A stretch of 64,000 nucleotides of DNA from Paenibacillus alkalitolerans (GTDB lineage Bacteria > Bacillota > Bacilli > Paenibacillales > YIM-B00363), in contig NZ_JAEMXM010000017.1 in assembly GCF_016482785.1 (NCBI RefSeq), forward strand, positions 1 through 64,000, in the 5' to 3' direction. Below the pieces are notes generated by a model. That model had not been told where the DNA came from. It searched no databases and saw only the letters and a program-made list of their open reading frames with translations. Positions 51,705 to 59,438 of this stretch are shown in pieces. The translations under genes and the position numbers were made by a program. Positions within the stretch are counted from its first letter, which is position 1, and each line of letters starts with the position of its first letter.

Positions 51705-51875
51705 ATGATTAAACATAACCTTCAGTACTTGGTATCGGAAGTAGAAGCGCTTAAGACACGATTCCTCGGCCAATATACGTCGTTACAAACTCATGTGGGA
51801 GGCTGTATGCATGAGCCAGTTACTGAATCTTGGAAACCTCTTTCAGAGGCCGCTTGTCCCTATTGGAAAGAATGA
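51705..51875 (+). CDS. Possible 56-residue protein overlapping the next gene
   Basis: ATG 51705 opens a frame MIKHNLQYLVSEVEALKTRF with an amphipathic helix and ends SEAACPYWKE. No Shine-Dalgarno is visible, and its 3' half lies in another frame under the better supported gene at 51811. Either may be real. I favour the latter. Confidence 0.25.
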   Translation: MIKHNLQYLVSEVEALKTRFLGQYTSLQTHVGGCMHEPVTESWKPLSEAACPYWKE

Positions 51876-52173
51876 CCAGAATGAGTTGAAACAAATCTAC
51901 CCTCGGAAAGACGGGATTGCCCAAGCATTCACGCATTGGCTCATTGCATTGTGGTGGAGCGAAGGTGAATGGAGTGCCGGCTGGAAAGTCACCGTGTTTC
52001 CGGTGTCCGAAGAGCGGGTCTTTTGGTCCGTTCCGCCGCTTTTTCATACGACCGCTCCCTCATCGTTCGATAACGCATGGAAACTGTCGCAAGCGATCCT
52101 AACGAGTTCCCGCAAAGATCAGCTTACCGATGCATTCGTCCATCCGTATTGGGACGACTGGGATAAGCTGTGA
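51811..52173 (+). CDS. Hypothetical cytoplasmic protein, 120 residues
   Basis: ATG 51811 has GGGAGG 8 nt upstream. The sequence is rich in Trp and aromatic residues (FTHWLIALWWSEGEWSAGW, HPYWDDWDKL) and has no signal peptide or TM helix. No family is recognised. It is followed directly by the 44-bp tandem repeat and fixA, so it may be transcribed with fixABCX, although relatedness is not evident. Confidence 0.6.
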   Translation: MSQLLNLGNLFQRPLVPIGKNDQNELKQIYPRKDGIAQAFTHWLIALWWSEGEWSAGWKVTVFPVSEERVFWSVPPLFHTTAPSSFDNAWKLSQAILTSSRKDQLTDAFVHPYWDDWDKL

Positions 52174-52184
52174 GCCATCTACAT

Positions 52185-52272
52185 GGAGCCAATCGTAAGA
52201 TTGGCGCGTAGTGCTTAAACACAAGCAAGGAGCCAATCGTAAGATTGGCGCGTAGTGCTTAAACACAAGCAA
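52185..52272 (+). repeat. Tandem repeat 2 x 44 bp before fixA
   Basis: Two identical 44-bp units, each starting GGAGCCAATCGTAAGATTGG, which contains the hairpin GCCAATC-GTAA-GATTGGC, and ending ACACAAGCAA. The sequence after the second unit, GGAGG, is fixA's ribosome site. The repeat therefore ends exactly on the Shine-Dalgarno. Confidence 0.92.
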
Positions 52273-52284
52273 GGAGGTAACGGA

Positions 52285-53121
52285 ATGCTTCACCTAATCG
52301 TTTGCATTAAACAGGTGCCAGACAGCCGGGAAATTCGCATCGATCCCGTTAACAATACGTTGATCCGGCAAGGGGTTCCCAGCATTGTCAATTTCTATGA
52401 CTTGCATGGATTGGAAGAGGCGCTGCGCATCAAGGATGAACACGGCGCGAGGGTTACGGTGGTGACGATGGGTCCGCCACCGGCGGAAAAATCGCTGAAG
52501 GAATGCATTTCGCTCGGCGCGGACGAGGCCATCCTCGTAACCGACAGGAAGTTCGCCGGTGCGGATACGCTTGCGACGTCTTATGTTTTGGCGAAGACGA
52601 TCCGCAAAGTGGAGGAACAGTGGGGGCCGGCAGATATAGTGTTTTGCGGAAAGCAAACGCTGGACGGGGATACCGGGCAGGTTGGTCCGGGAATTGCTTG
52701 CCGATTGGACTTGGAGCAGCTGACATACGTGGGCAAGGTGGCCGATGTGAACCCTTCCGCCCGGAGAGTAACCGTGCACAGGTTTCTCGAGGACGGTGTC
52801 GAAGTTGTCGAGTCTTCCATGCCGCTTCTCATCACCGCACTTAAGGAATTGAACAAAGTGCGCAGAGCTCCGCTCCCGGGAATGATCCGTGCAGCCAGGT
52901 ATAAGCCTTACATATGGACAACCGCCGACTTCCCCGATTTGGACGCCGCCAAGATCGGGTTGAAAGGTTCGCCGACAATCGTAAGCAAGACTTGGGTGCC
53001 TGAAGTGAGGAAGATTAACGGTCTATTCGTGAACGGCGACACTCCGGAGCAAGTCGCCGGAGAATTGGTGGGGAAGCTGTGGGATACCGAACTGCCGGAA
53101 AGATTAGGGTGGACGTCGTAA
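52285..53121 (+). CDS. fixA: Electron transfer flavoprotein beta subunit FixA/EtfB
   Basis: 278 residues with the beta-subunit signature: MLHLIVCIKQVPDSREIRID, VTMGPPPAEKSLKECISLGAD and FCGKQTLDGDTGQVGPGIA. The last holds the AMP/FAD-site loop of bifurcating Etfs. It partners with FixB in a complex with FixC and FixX that oxidises NADH and splits electrons to quinone and to low-potential ferredoxin/flavodoxin. ATG 52285 follows AAGGAGG by 7 nt. Confidence 0.93.
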   Translation: MLHLIVCIKQVPDSREIRIDPVNNTLIRQGVPSIVNFYDLHGLEEALRIKDEHGARVTVVTMGPPPAEKSLKECISLGADEAILVTDRKFAGADTLATSYVLAKTIRKVEEQWGPADIVFCGKQTLDGDTGQVGPGIACRLDLEQLTYVGKVADVNPSARRVTVHRFLEDGVEVVESSMPLLITALKELNKVRRAPLPGMIRAARYKPYIWTTADFPDLDAAKIGLKGSPTIVSKTWVPEVRKINGLFVNGDTPEQVAGELVGKLWDTELPERLGWTS

Positions 53122-53123
53122 AA

Positions 53124-53216
53124 GGAGGCAACCGAAGGTTGTCCGCGGATTGGCGCATAGAACGAGCATGGAGGAAACCGAAGGTTGCCCTCGGATTGGC
53201 GCATAGAAGGAGCAAA
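53124..53216 (+). repeat. Tandem repeat 2 x 46-47 bp before fixB
   Basis: Two diverged units start GGAGGCAACCGAAGGTTG and GGAGGAAACCGAAGGTTG. Each contains the palindrome CAACCGAAGGTTG or its variant and GATTGGCGCATAGAA. A third partial start, GGAGGAG (53217), is fixB's ribosome site. The core GATTGGCGCRTAG is shared with the 44-bp repeat before fixA. Confidence 0.9.
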
Positions 53217-53229
53217 GGAGGAGAAGGCT

Positions 53230-54294
53230 GTGTCAGCAAAGAGAGAAGCCGAACGAACGCAAGATTGGTCGGATTATCGGGGAGTGCTCGTGTTCGTGGA
53301 ACTGCGGGGAGGGGAAGCCAAGAAAGTTTCCTGGCAGCTGCTGGGAGAGGGCAAACGGCTCGCCGACAAGCTCGATGTACAACTGATGGCGCTTGTGATC
53401 GGAGATAATGTGGCGCATCTGGCGAAAGAAGCGCTTTATTACGGGGCCGATAAAGTGTTTTTGTGCGAAGCGCCGGAACTCAGAGAGTACCGGACGAGGC
53501 CGTACAGCCGGGTTGCAATGAAGGTTATCAACGAGACGAAGCCCGAGATTTGCTTGTTCGGGGCGACGGGCACGGGAAGGGACTTGGCCGGGGCGATCGC
53601 GACCCACCTTCCGACCGGGCTCACTGCGGATACGACGGAATTGGATGTCGAGCCGCCGCCTTCCCGGCTATTGCTTGCAAGCCGCCCGGCTTTTTCCGAG
53701 AAAATGATGGCCACCATACTTTGCAAACAATACCGGCCGCAGATGGCGACCGCCCGCGCCGGCGTGTTTCAGGCGCTGCCGCGAGACGATTCCCGCCGCG
53801 GGGAAATTGTAAAAGTCGAGAATACGATGAGCGAGGAGCAAATTGCGACGCAAGTACTGGACTTCATTCAAGAGACAGGAAAGGTGAATTTGGAAGAGGC
53901 GGAAATTATCGTTGCGGGCGGCCGGGGATTGGGCGGACCGGAGCCTTTCGCGATGTTGAAGGAGCTCGCCGACGCGCTCGGAGGAGTGGTGGGCGCCTCG
54001 AGAGCGGCGGTCGATGCGGGCTGGATCAAGCATGAGCATCAGGTCGGACAAACCGGGTATACGGTGAGACCCAAGCTCTACTTCGCCATAGGAATTTCGG
54101 GGGCGGTTCAACATCTGGTCGGGATGTCGAATTCGGAAGTGATCGTCGCCATTAATAAAGATGCGGATGCGCCGATTTTTCAAACAGCCCATTACCGGAT
54201 CGTCGGAGATTTGTTCAAGATCGTTCCCGCCATCACGGCCGAAGTGAAGAAGAAACGAACGCTGACTGTGGAAAGGGTGGAGGTTCATGAATGA
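53230..54294 (+). CDS. fixB: Electron transfer flavoprotein alpha subunit FixB/EtfA
   Basis: 354 residues. The N-terminal domain (15-190) precedes the FAD-binding C-terminal domain with the conserved GRGLGGPEPF, GASRAAVDAGW, QVGQTGYTVRPKLYFAIG, ISGAVQHLVGM and AINKDADAPIF. FAD sits in this domain. The GTG at 53230 has AAAGGAGG 8 nt upstream. The frame open to 53185 runs back into the repeat. fixC overlaps by 8 bp. Confidence 0.93.
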   Translation: MSAKREAERTQDWSDYRGVLVFVELRGGEAKKVSWQLLGEGKRLADKLDVQLMALVIGDNVAHLAKEALYYGADKVFLCEAPELREYRTRPYSRVAMKVINETKPEICLFGATGTGRDLAGAIATHLPTGLTADTTELDVEPPPSRLLLASRPAFSEKMMATILCKQYRPQMATARAGVFQALPRDDSRRGEIVKVENTMSEEQIATQVLDFIQETGKVNLEEAEIIVAGGRGLGGPEPFAMLKELADALGGVVGASRAAVDAGWIKHEHQVGQTGYTVRPKLYFAIGISGAVQHLVGMSNSEVIVAINKDADAPIFQTAHYRIVGDLFKIVPAITAEVKKKRTLTVERVEVHE

Positions 54295-55597
54295 GAAGTT
54301 TGACGCGGTTGTCGTTGGCGCCGGGCCGGCTGGCGCGGCGGCGGCGCTTACGATGGCCCGGGCCGGACTGAGCGTCGTTCTGCTGGAGCGCGGCGAGTTT
54401 CCGGGGGCTAAAAATATATTCGGCGGGGTGTTGTACCGCAAACAATTGGAAGACATCATTCCGGAATTTTGGACGGAAAAAGGATTTCCGATGGAACGGC
54501 ATATCGTCGAGCAGCGGGTTTGGATGATGGGCAAGCAATCCGTAGTGACGTTCGGCCATCGCAACGAAGCTTACAAATTGCCTTATAACTGCTTCACGGG
54601 CTTGCGCGTGAAATTCGATCAATGGTTTGCGGACAAGGCGGTCCAAGCCGGCGCAATCCCGGTCTATCAAACCGTGGCCGTGGAATTGCTGAAAGAAGGC
54701 ACCCGTGTCGTCGGAGTGAAGACGGACCGGCCGGACGGGGATCTGTACGCCGATGTGGTGGTAATAGCCGACGGAGTCAACTCGCTGCTCGGCAAGTCGC
54801 TCGGCGTACACAAGGAGTGGCGGCCCGATGAAGTGTCGTTGGCGGTGAAGGAAGTCATTGCCCTGCCGAAAGAGAAAATAGAGGACCGGTTTAACCTGGA
54901 AGGAGACGAGGGCGTAACCATCGAGTTTCTCGGCGACACATCTTTAGGAATGGCCGGGATGGGATTTTTATATACGAACAAGGAAACGCTGTCCCTCGGC
55001 GTCGGCGTCATGGTGAACCAGCTGAGGGAAAAGAGAATAAAGCCGTATGCATTGCTGGAGGCTGCGAAGCAGCATCCTATGATCCGCAAATTGATCCAAG
55101 GAGGGGAAGTGTTGGAATACTCGGGGCATCTGATCCCCGAGGGCGGATATCACTCCATTCCTCAGCTGTCGGGAGACGGATGGTGTATCGCCGGAGACGC
55201 GGCGCAGCTGGTCAATTTCGTTCACCGGGAGGGCACGAACCTCGCTATGACTTCGGGCCGCTTCGCAGGAGAAGCGATTATCGAGGCGAAACAGAGAAAC
55301 GACTTCACGCGCGAGACACTCAAGGAATACGATCAAAAAATCAGAAACTCATTTATCGAGCAAGATTTGAAGAAGTATAAAGGAATGCATCAAATGCTGA
55401 AAGAGCAAGACCCGGAGCTTCTGTTCGACAAGCTGCCCCAAGCCGTTAACGAGGCCGCCTACCATATGTTTTTGGTCGACGGCGTTTCCAAGGCACAAAA
55501 ACAAAAGTTGGCCATAAAATTAATTAAGGAAGCCGCCGGCGGAACGGTGAATCTGCTGAAACTGGGCTTTAAAAGCTGGAGGGCGATGAACGGATGA
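54287..55597 (+). CDS. fixC: FixC flavoprotein (Etf-QO-like, quinone-reducing)
   Basis: 436 residues. The N-terminal Rossmann motif VVVGAGPAGAAAALT binds FAD. Other blocks are FPGAKNIFGGVLYRKQL, the FAD/substrate motif VVIADGVNSLLGKSLG and WCIAGDAAQLVN. FixC is the quinone-side subunit of the FixABCX bifurcating complex and works with the ferredoxin-like FixX encoded 4 bp into its end (ATGA overlap). Confidence 0.93.
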   Translation: MNEKFDAVVVGAGPAGAAAALTMARAGLSVVLLERGEFPGAKNIFGGVLYRKQLEDIIPEFWTEKGFPMERHIVEQRVWMMGKQSVVTFGHRNEAYKLPYNCFTGLRVKFDQWFADKAVQAGAIPVYQTVAVELLKEGTRVVGVKTDRPDGDLYADVVVIADGVNSLLGKSLGVHKEWRPDEVSLAVKEVIALPKEKIEDRFNLEGDEGVTIEFLGDTSLGMAGMGFLYTNKETLSLGVGVMVNQLREKRIKPYALLEAAKQHPMIRKLIQGGEVLEYSGHLIPEGGYHSIPQLSGDGWCIAGDAAQLVNFVHREGTNLAMTSGRFAGEAIIEAKQRNDFTRETLKEYDQKIRNSFIEQDLKKYKGMHQMLKEQDPELLFDKLPQAVNEAAYHMFLVDGVSKAQKQKLAIKLIKEAAGGTVNLLKLGFKSWRAMNG

Positions 55598-55878
55598 CCG
55601 AGTCGATTTCCGATAAGTTGTTTACCATCCGCTACAAGTGCGACGATGTTTCCCACTTGATCATCAAGGAACATGACAACTGCCTGAAGTGTACGACGAA
55701 GGACTGCAACTATTTCTGTCCGTCCGATGTGTACGATTGGGAGAAAAAGCTGAAGATCACGACGGTCGCGTACGAAAATTGCATCGAATGCGGGACGTGC
55801 CGCATTGCATGCCCCTACGACAACATCGAATGGGTGTACCCGAAGGGCGGTTACGGCATCACCTACAAATACGGTTAA
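55594..55878 (+). CDS. fixX: Ferredoxin-like protein FixX
   Basis: 94 residues with two cysteine clusters: CLKCTTKDCNYFCPSDVYDW (first cluster variant) and NCIECGTCRIACP (a full C-x2-C-x2-C-x3-C [4Fe-4S] set). The length and the C-terminal NIEWVYPKGGYGITYKYG are standard for FixX. It carries electrons with FixC. A strong terminator closes the operon. Confidence 0.93.
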   Translation: MTESISDKLFTIRYKCDDVSHLIIKEHDNCLKCTTKDCNYFCPSDVYDWEKKLKITTVAYENCIECGTCRIACPYDNIEWVYPKGGYGITYKYG

Positions 55879-55887
55879 CCGCCGCAA

Positions 55888-55931
55888 AAAAGAGCGAATC
55901 ATGGTTTCTTCAACCGCGATTCGCTCTTTAT
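55888..55931 (+). terminator. Terminator of fixABCX
   Basis: AAAGAGCGAATC pairs with GATTCGCTCTTT around ATGGTTTCTTCAACCGC, followed by ATTGTTAT. Confidence 0.85.
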
Positions 55932-55949
55932 TGTTATCAATATAGCTCG

Positions 55950-56273
55950 CTTGTTCCACAGTGAAACACCGTGGTGCACGGATGAACCAGGTTGTGCCGA
56001 AGTGAAACAGGAGGCGGTTGCACGGGCGCGCTTGTTCCACAGTGAAACACCGTGGTGCCCGGATGAACCATGTTGTGCCGACGTGAAACAGGAGGCGGTT
56101 GCACGGGCGCGCTTGTTCCACAGTGAAACACCGTGGTGCCCGGATGAACCATGTTGTGCCGACGTGAAACAGGAGGCGGTTGCACGGGCGCGCTTGTTCC
56201 ACAGTGAAACACCGTGGTTCACGGATGAACCACGTTGTGCCGAAGTGAAACAGGAGGCGGTTTGACGGCCGCG
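55950..56273 (+). repeat. Tandem array of four 81-bp units
   Basis: Units start CTTGTTCCACAGTGAAACAC at 55950, 56031, 56112 and 56193. Units 2 and 3 are identical. Units 1 and 4 differ at a few positions, and the last 15 bp of unit 4 are diverged. Each unit holds a GTGAAACAGGAGGCGGTTG block. Unit 4 contains a perfect hairpin, CGTGGTTCA-CGGA-TGAACCACG, that is imperfect in the others. Because 81 is a multiple of 3, several frames stay open on both strands. These are not convincing genes. Confidence 0.92.
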
Positions 56274-56488
56274 CCTGCTTCGATAGAATCTTTCGTTATA
56301 TCAACGTCATATATATTCACACAGTGAGCTTGTATTCTGTGCAAAGACAATAAATTAATGTGAAATATTTATACAGCTACACAATTATATGTAATGTATG
56401 TTTACAGGTAAATTACACGTTGTTAAAGTTATAGCATTGAACTCATCTGCAAACTTAATAGGGCGTGCCGGGGCGGAGGGGGAACCGA
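56274..56488 (+). other. AT-rich intergenic region upstream of the binding-protein gene
   Basis: After the array the sequence turns AT-rich (ATATATTCACACAGTG, TTATACAGCTACACAATTATATG). A weak promoter, TTTACA (56400) with TAAAGT 17 bp downstream, may serve the SBP gene. GGCGGAGGGGGA is its ribosome site. Confidence 0.4.
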
Positions 56489-57475
56489 ATGAAACAAAGA
56501 AGACAATTGCGTCACCTGTTGTTGATCATCGGCTTGTCCGTTTCTTTCATGAGCGCATGCGGCAAGCCGGCGGATTCCGCCGCGCCCAAGGAGTTGGCGA
56601 AAGTTTCCCAAGTAACGAATTGGTTCGCGCAGCCTGAGCATGGCGGGCAATATGCCGCATTGGAGAAGGGTTTTTATAAGGAAGCGGGATTGGATATGAC
56701 GATCTTGCCGGGAGGGCCGCAGGTGTCCGCGATTCAGCAAGTGGCTTCAGGTCAAGTTCAATTTGGCATGGCGCAAGCGGATGAACTCCTGGCAGCTCGA
56801 GAGGAGGGGATACCGGTTGTGGCTGTGGCCGCCATTTTCCAAATTAATCCGCAAGCCATCATGTTTCATGCCGGGGAGAACATTTCGAACGCCCAAGATT
56901 TAAGCGGCCGCTCGCTTTATATCGCACCGGGCGCCATGTATTGGGAGTATATGAAAAAAGCGTACGATCTGAACGATTTCGAGGAAGTGGCCTTTACCGG
57001 AAATTACAGCGGATTTCTTGCAGATCAAAAGTCAGCTATACAAAGCTACGTAACATCCGATCCGTACCTCTTGAAGCAGCAAAATGCGGAGGTCTCCTTT
57101 CTGCGTATTCACGATCTCGGATATCAGCCATATGCGAACGTGCTGTTTACAACGGAGAAAATGATCAGCGACGAGCCGGGGCTGGTGAGATCGTTTGTTG
57201 AAGCCAGCATCAAGGGATGGGAATATTACAAAACCAATTATGAAGAAATTAATCCGGTTATTGCAAAAGCAAATCCCGATCTGACGTTGGAAAGTATGAA
57301 AGCGACCGCGGAAAATGAAATGGAATTGATATTCGGGGGAGATGCCGAGGCGGGCGGAGCCGGCACGATGACCGCGGAGCGTTGGACCGCATTGGCCGGT
57401 CAGTTGGCCGAAATCGGTCTCATCGATAATCCGGATGAAGCGAACAATGCATATACCACCGAATTTTTGCAATGA
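56489..57475 (+). CDS. NMT1/THI5-type ABC transporter substrate-binding lipoprotein
   Basis: 328 residues. The signal peptide ends in lipobox FMSAC. The mature part has the NMT1/SsuA-like fold: VTNWFAQPEHGGQYAALEKG, GFYKEAGLDMTILPGGPQVS, QVASGQVQFGMAQADELLAA and a typical hinge. Proteins of this type bind pyrimidine/thiamine precursors, nitrate, taurine or aromatic sulfonates. No permease or ATPase gene is adjacent. A Rieske oxygenase gene starts 14 bp downstream, so the ligand may be the oxygenase's substrate. Confidence 0.85.
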   Translation: MKQRRQLRHLLLIIGLSVSFMSACGKPADSAAPKELAKVSQVTNWFAQPEHGGQYAALEKGFYKEAGLDMTILPGGPQVSAIQQVASGQVQFGMAQADELLAAREEGIPVVAVAAIFQINPQAIMFHAGENISNAQDLSGRSLYIAPGAMYWEYMKKAYDLNDFEEVAFTGNYSGFLADQKSAIQSYVTSDPYLLKQQNAEVSFLRIHDLGYQPYANVLFTTEKMISDEPGLVRSFVEASIKGWEYYKTNYEEINPVIAKANPDLTLESMKATAENEMELIFGGDAEAGGAGTMTAERWTALAGQLAEIGLIDNPDEANNAYTTEFLQ

Positions 57476-57488
57476 GGAGAAACCGGAT

Positions 57489-58472
57489 ATGACAATGGAC
57501 GTCGTTTTAATGAAAGAGTGGCATCCGGTGGCGTTTTCCAAAGAAGTCCGTGAAAAACCGGTCGGTGCGGTCGTCATGGGAGAGCGGATTGTCGTCTTTC
57601 GTACTTCGCAGGGGATTAAGGCGTTGAAGGATTTGTGCATTCACCGCGGAGCCGCACTATCCCTAGGTAAAAAACAAGGAGATGAAATCGTCTGTCCTTA
57701 TCACGGATGGAGATATGACGGAGCGGGACAGTGCACGCACATCCCGCAGCAGTGCGAAAACCGGGCGATTCCCGCGAAAGCGCGCGCCGTTCCTTATGCA
57801 TGCACCGAAGCGTACGGTATCGTTTGGGTATGCTTGAATGGCGACGGCAATGCTGACGCTTCCCTTCCGTCGTATCCGGAATATGACGATGCAAATTACA
57901 GGACCGTGCACTGCGGGCCGTATTATCTGGAAGCTTCCGTACCGCGTGTCGTTGAAAATTTTCTCGATGTCGGTCATCTGGCTTTTCTTCATGAAGGCTT
58001 TCTCGGAGATCCGGCATATCCGGAAATATCCGATTATAAAGTGCGCAAGCTGGAAGACCGTATCGTATCCGATGAAATCGCCGTGTACCAGCCCGACCCG
58101 GACGGGCGCGGAATGCCGGTGACAACAAGGTATATTTACGAAATCTTAAAGCCGACCGTCGCACGGTTAAAGAAGACCGATCCCGCCTCGCGGGAAGTTT
58201 TCTCCATGTTGTTTGCCGTGTTGCCGGATGGTCCGCTATCGTCAAAGGCTTTTATCAATGTATCGCGCAATTACGGTTTCGATATTCCGGATGAGCAGTT
58301 TGAGCGGTTTCAGCAGCTGATTTTAAATCAAGACAGCTCCGTAGTTGAGAGCCAACGGCCCGAACTGCTGCCGCTCGATCTGCAAGCCGAACTCCACCTG
58401 CCGGCGGATCGGATGAGCATCGCGTACCGCAAATGGTTAGGGGAACTCAATGTAACCTGGGGAACAGCATAA
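57489..58472 (+). CDS. Rieske aromatic ring-hydroxylating oxygenase (terminal oxygenase)
   Basis: About 327 residues. The Rieske [2Fe-2S] motif CIHRGAALSLG...CPYHGWRYD lies at about 42-70, that is C-x-H and C-x2-H. The catalytic iron site ENFLDVGHLAFLHEG (Asn/Asp-x-x-His-x4-His) lies at about 155-170. This is the layout of VanA/demethylase-type and PaO-like monooxygenases. The reductase partner is not encoded nearby. ATG 57489 follows GAGGAG. It forms an operon with the binding lipoprotein and ends in a terminator. Confidence 0.88.
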   Translation: MTMDVVLMKEWHPVAFSKEVREKPVGAVVMGERIVVFRTSQGIKALKDLCIHRGAALSLGKKQGDEIVCPYHGWRYDGAGQCTHIPQQCENRAIPAKARAVPYACTEAYGIVWVCLNGDGNADASLPSYPEYDDANYRTVHCGPYYLEASVPRVVENFLDVGHLAFLHEGFLGDPAYPEISDYKVRKLEDRIVSDEIAVYQPDPDGRGMPVTTRYIYEILKPTVARLKKTDPASREVFSMLFAVLPDGPLSSKAFINVSRNYGFDIPDEQFERFQQLILNQDSSVVESQRPELLPLDLQAELHLPADRMSIAYRKWLGELNVTWGTA

Positions 58473-58487
58473 ACGTCGCGGAAATTA

Positions 58488-58520
58488 CAAGGCACTGATC
58501 TTTACGGTCAGTGCCCTTGC
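58488..58520 (+). terminator. Terminator between Rieske gene and the convergent small gene
   Basis: AAGGCACTGATC-TTTAC-GGTCAGTGCCCTT (one mismatch). The pattern is close to the GH30 terminator. It is symmetric enough to serve both strands. Confidence 0.65.
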
Positions 58521-58532
58521 TTCGTGTATGGA

Positions 58533-58715
58533 TCAAAAATTATCGTTAAAATTCCCTATAACAAACGTTCTTTTCCTCTTGTTCCTTCCGTTTATTTGGC
58601 GTCTGGCGATACCGACGGCGGCGGCGCCGAGTCCGATCGCCATTAAAGACATCATTGTCCGTCTTCCATTGGGAACCCGCCACATGTTTGTGATCCATTG
58701 CTGCACATTGCTCAC
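58533..58715 (-). CDS. DUF3918/YrzQ-like small membrane protein
   Basis: 60 residues with a single hydrophobic helix (TMMSLMAIGLGAAAVGIARR) followed by a basic tail (RNKRKR), like the YrzQ/DUF3918 group of short Bacillales proteins. The function is unknown. It is convergent with the Rieske operon. Confidence 0.55.
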   Translation of the reverse strand: MSNVQQWITNMWRVPNGRRTMMSLMAIGLGAAAVGIARRQINGRNKRKRTFVIGNFNDNF

Positions 58716-58877
58716 CCCTTACCCTAAATTTTTTCACTACGTTGGCATTCTGTATTGTTCCACCTCACCGACCGCTGCATTCCGGCAAACTGTTTCCACA
58801 AATAATGAGCGAATGCGGCGTGAATGTAAATTGGAAATAGAGGCAAACTAACTGCAAAACGAAAAGGGGTGAGCATC

Positions 58878-59381
58878 ATGTGGAAAAAAGCGTCAATCAT
58901 TGTAATGGCCGGAATGTGCTTGTTTGCAACCGGATGTAATCCCAATCAAGCCCAAGATAATCAAATGGGACAGCAAGCCGCGCAGGACAACCGGGGAGCT
59001 CCGGCTCGGCAGGACGTTCGGGGCGATGACCGGCAAGCGAATGCCGACAACCGAATTCAAGTAGCGGATCGGGCGGCGAGAAAAATCGCGCAGATGAAGG
59101 GAATAGATCAAGCGAATGTGCTTGTTACGCAGCGGAACGCGTACGTTGCGGCCGTGTTGGACGACAACCGCCGGCCGTTGGACCGCAAGTTCGAAGACCA
59201 GATCGCCAAACAGGTCAGAGCTGCGGATCCGAATATCCGGAATGTGTATGTCTCGACAAATCCGGATTTTGTCGACCGAGTCAATGAGTACGTCAACGAC
59301 GTTCAAAAGGGAAGGCCGGTTGCCGGTTTCTTCGAAGAGTTTAACGAGATGATCATCAGAATGTTTCCTAAAGCGAGATAA
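58878..59381 (+). CDS. YhcN/YlaJ-type sporulation lipoprotein
   Basis: About 167 residues. MWKKASIIVMAGMCLFATGC ends in a lipobox. It is followed by a Gln/Asn-rich linker (NQAQDNQMGQQAAQDN) and the YhcN/YlaJ domain (IQVADRAARKIAQMKGIDQA, NVLVTQRNAYVAAVLDDN), ending PVAGFFEEFNEMI. Members are spore membrane lipoproteins needed for efficient outgrowth or germination. The neighbouring ger operon fits. ATG 58878 follows AAAAGGGGTGAG. Confidence 0.9.
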   Translation: MWKKASIIVMAGMCLFATGCNPNQAQDNQMGQQAAQDNRGAPARQDVRGDDRQANADNRIQVADRAARKIAQMKGIDQANVLVTQRNAYVAAVLDDNRRPLDRKFEDQIAKQVRAADPNIRNVYVSTNPDFVDRVNEYVNDVQKGRPVAGFFEEFNEMIIRMFPKAR

Positions 59382-59397
59382 GTCGCATGTCGCAGAT

Positions 59398-59436
59398 GGG
59401 ACCCATCCTTGGGTTAGCGCAGGGATGGGTCTCGTT
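59398..59436 (+). terminator. Terminator of the YhcN/YlaJ gene
   Basis: GACCCATCCTTG-GGTTAGCG-CAGGGATGGGTC then TCGTTGTTT. It lies just before the minus-strand gerC stop and may serve both strands. Confidence 0.75.
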
Positions 59437-59438
59437 GT

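Noticed and set aside
53185-53229. Upstream start for FixB at 53185
   Set aside because: The extension is encoded by the tandem repeat; AAAGGAGG points to GTG 53230.
55899-56265. Several open frames of 90-107 codons on both strands over the 81-bp array
   Set aside because: A tandem repeat with a period divisible by three keeps frames open by chance. There is no ribosome site or known domain, and the frames are mutually exclusive.
55950-56273. CRISPR array
   Set aside because: Four 81-bp head-to-tail units without unique spacers; no cas genes in the window.
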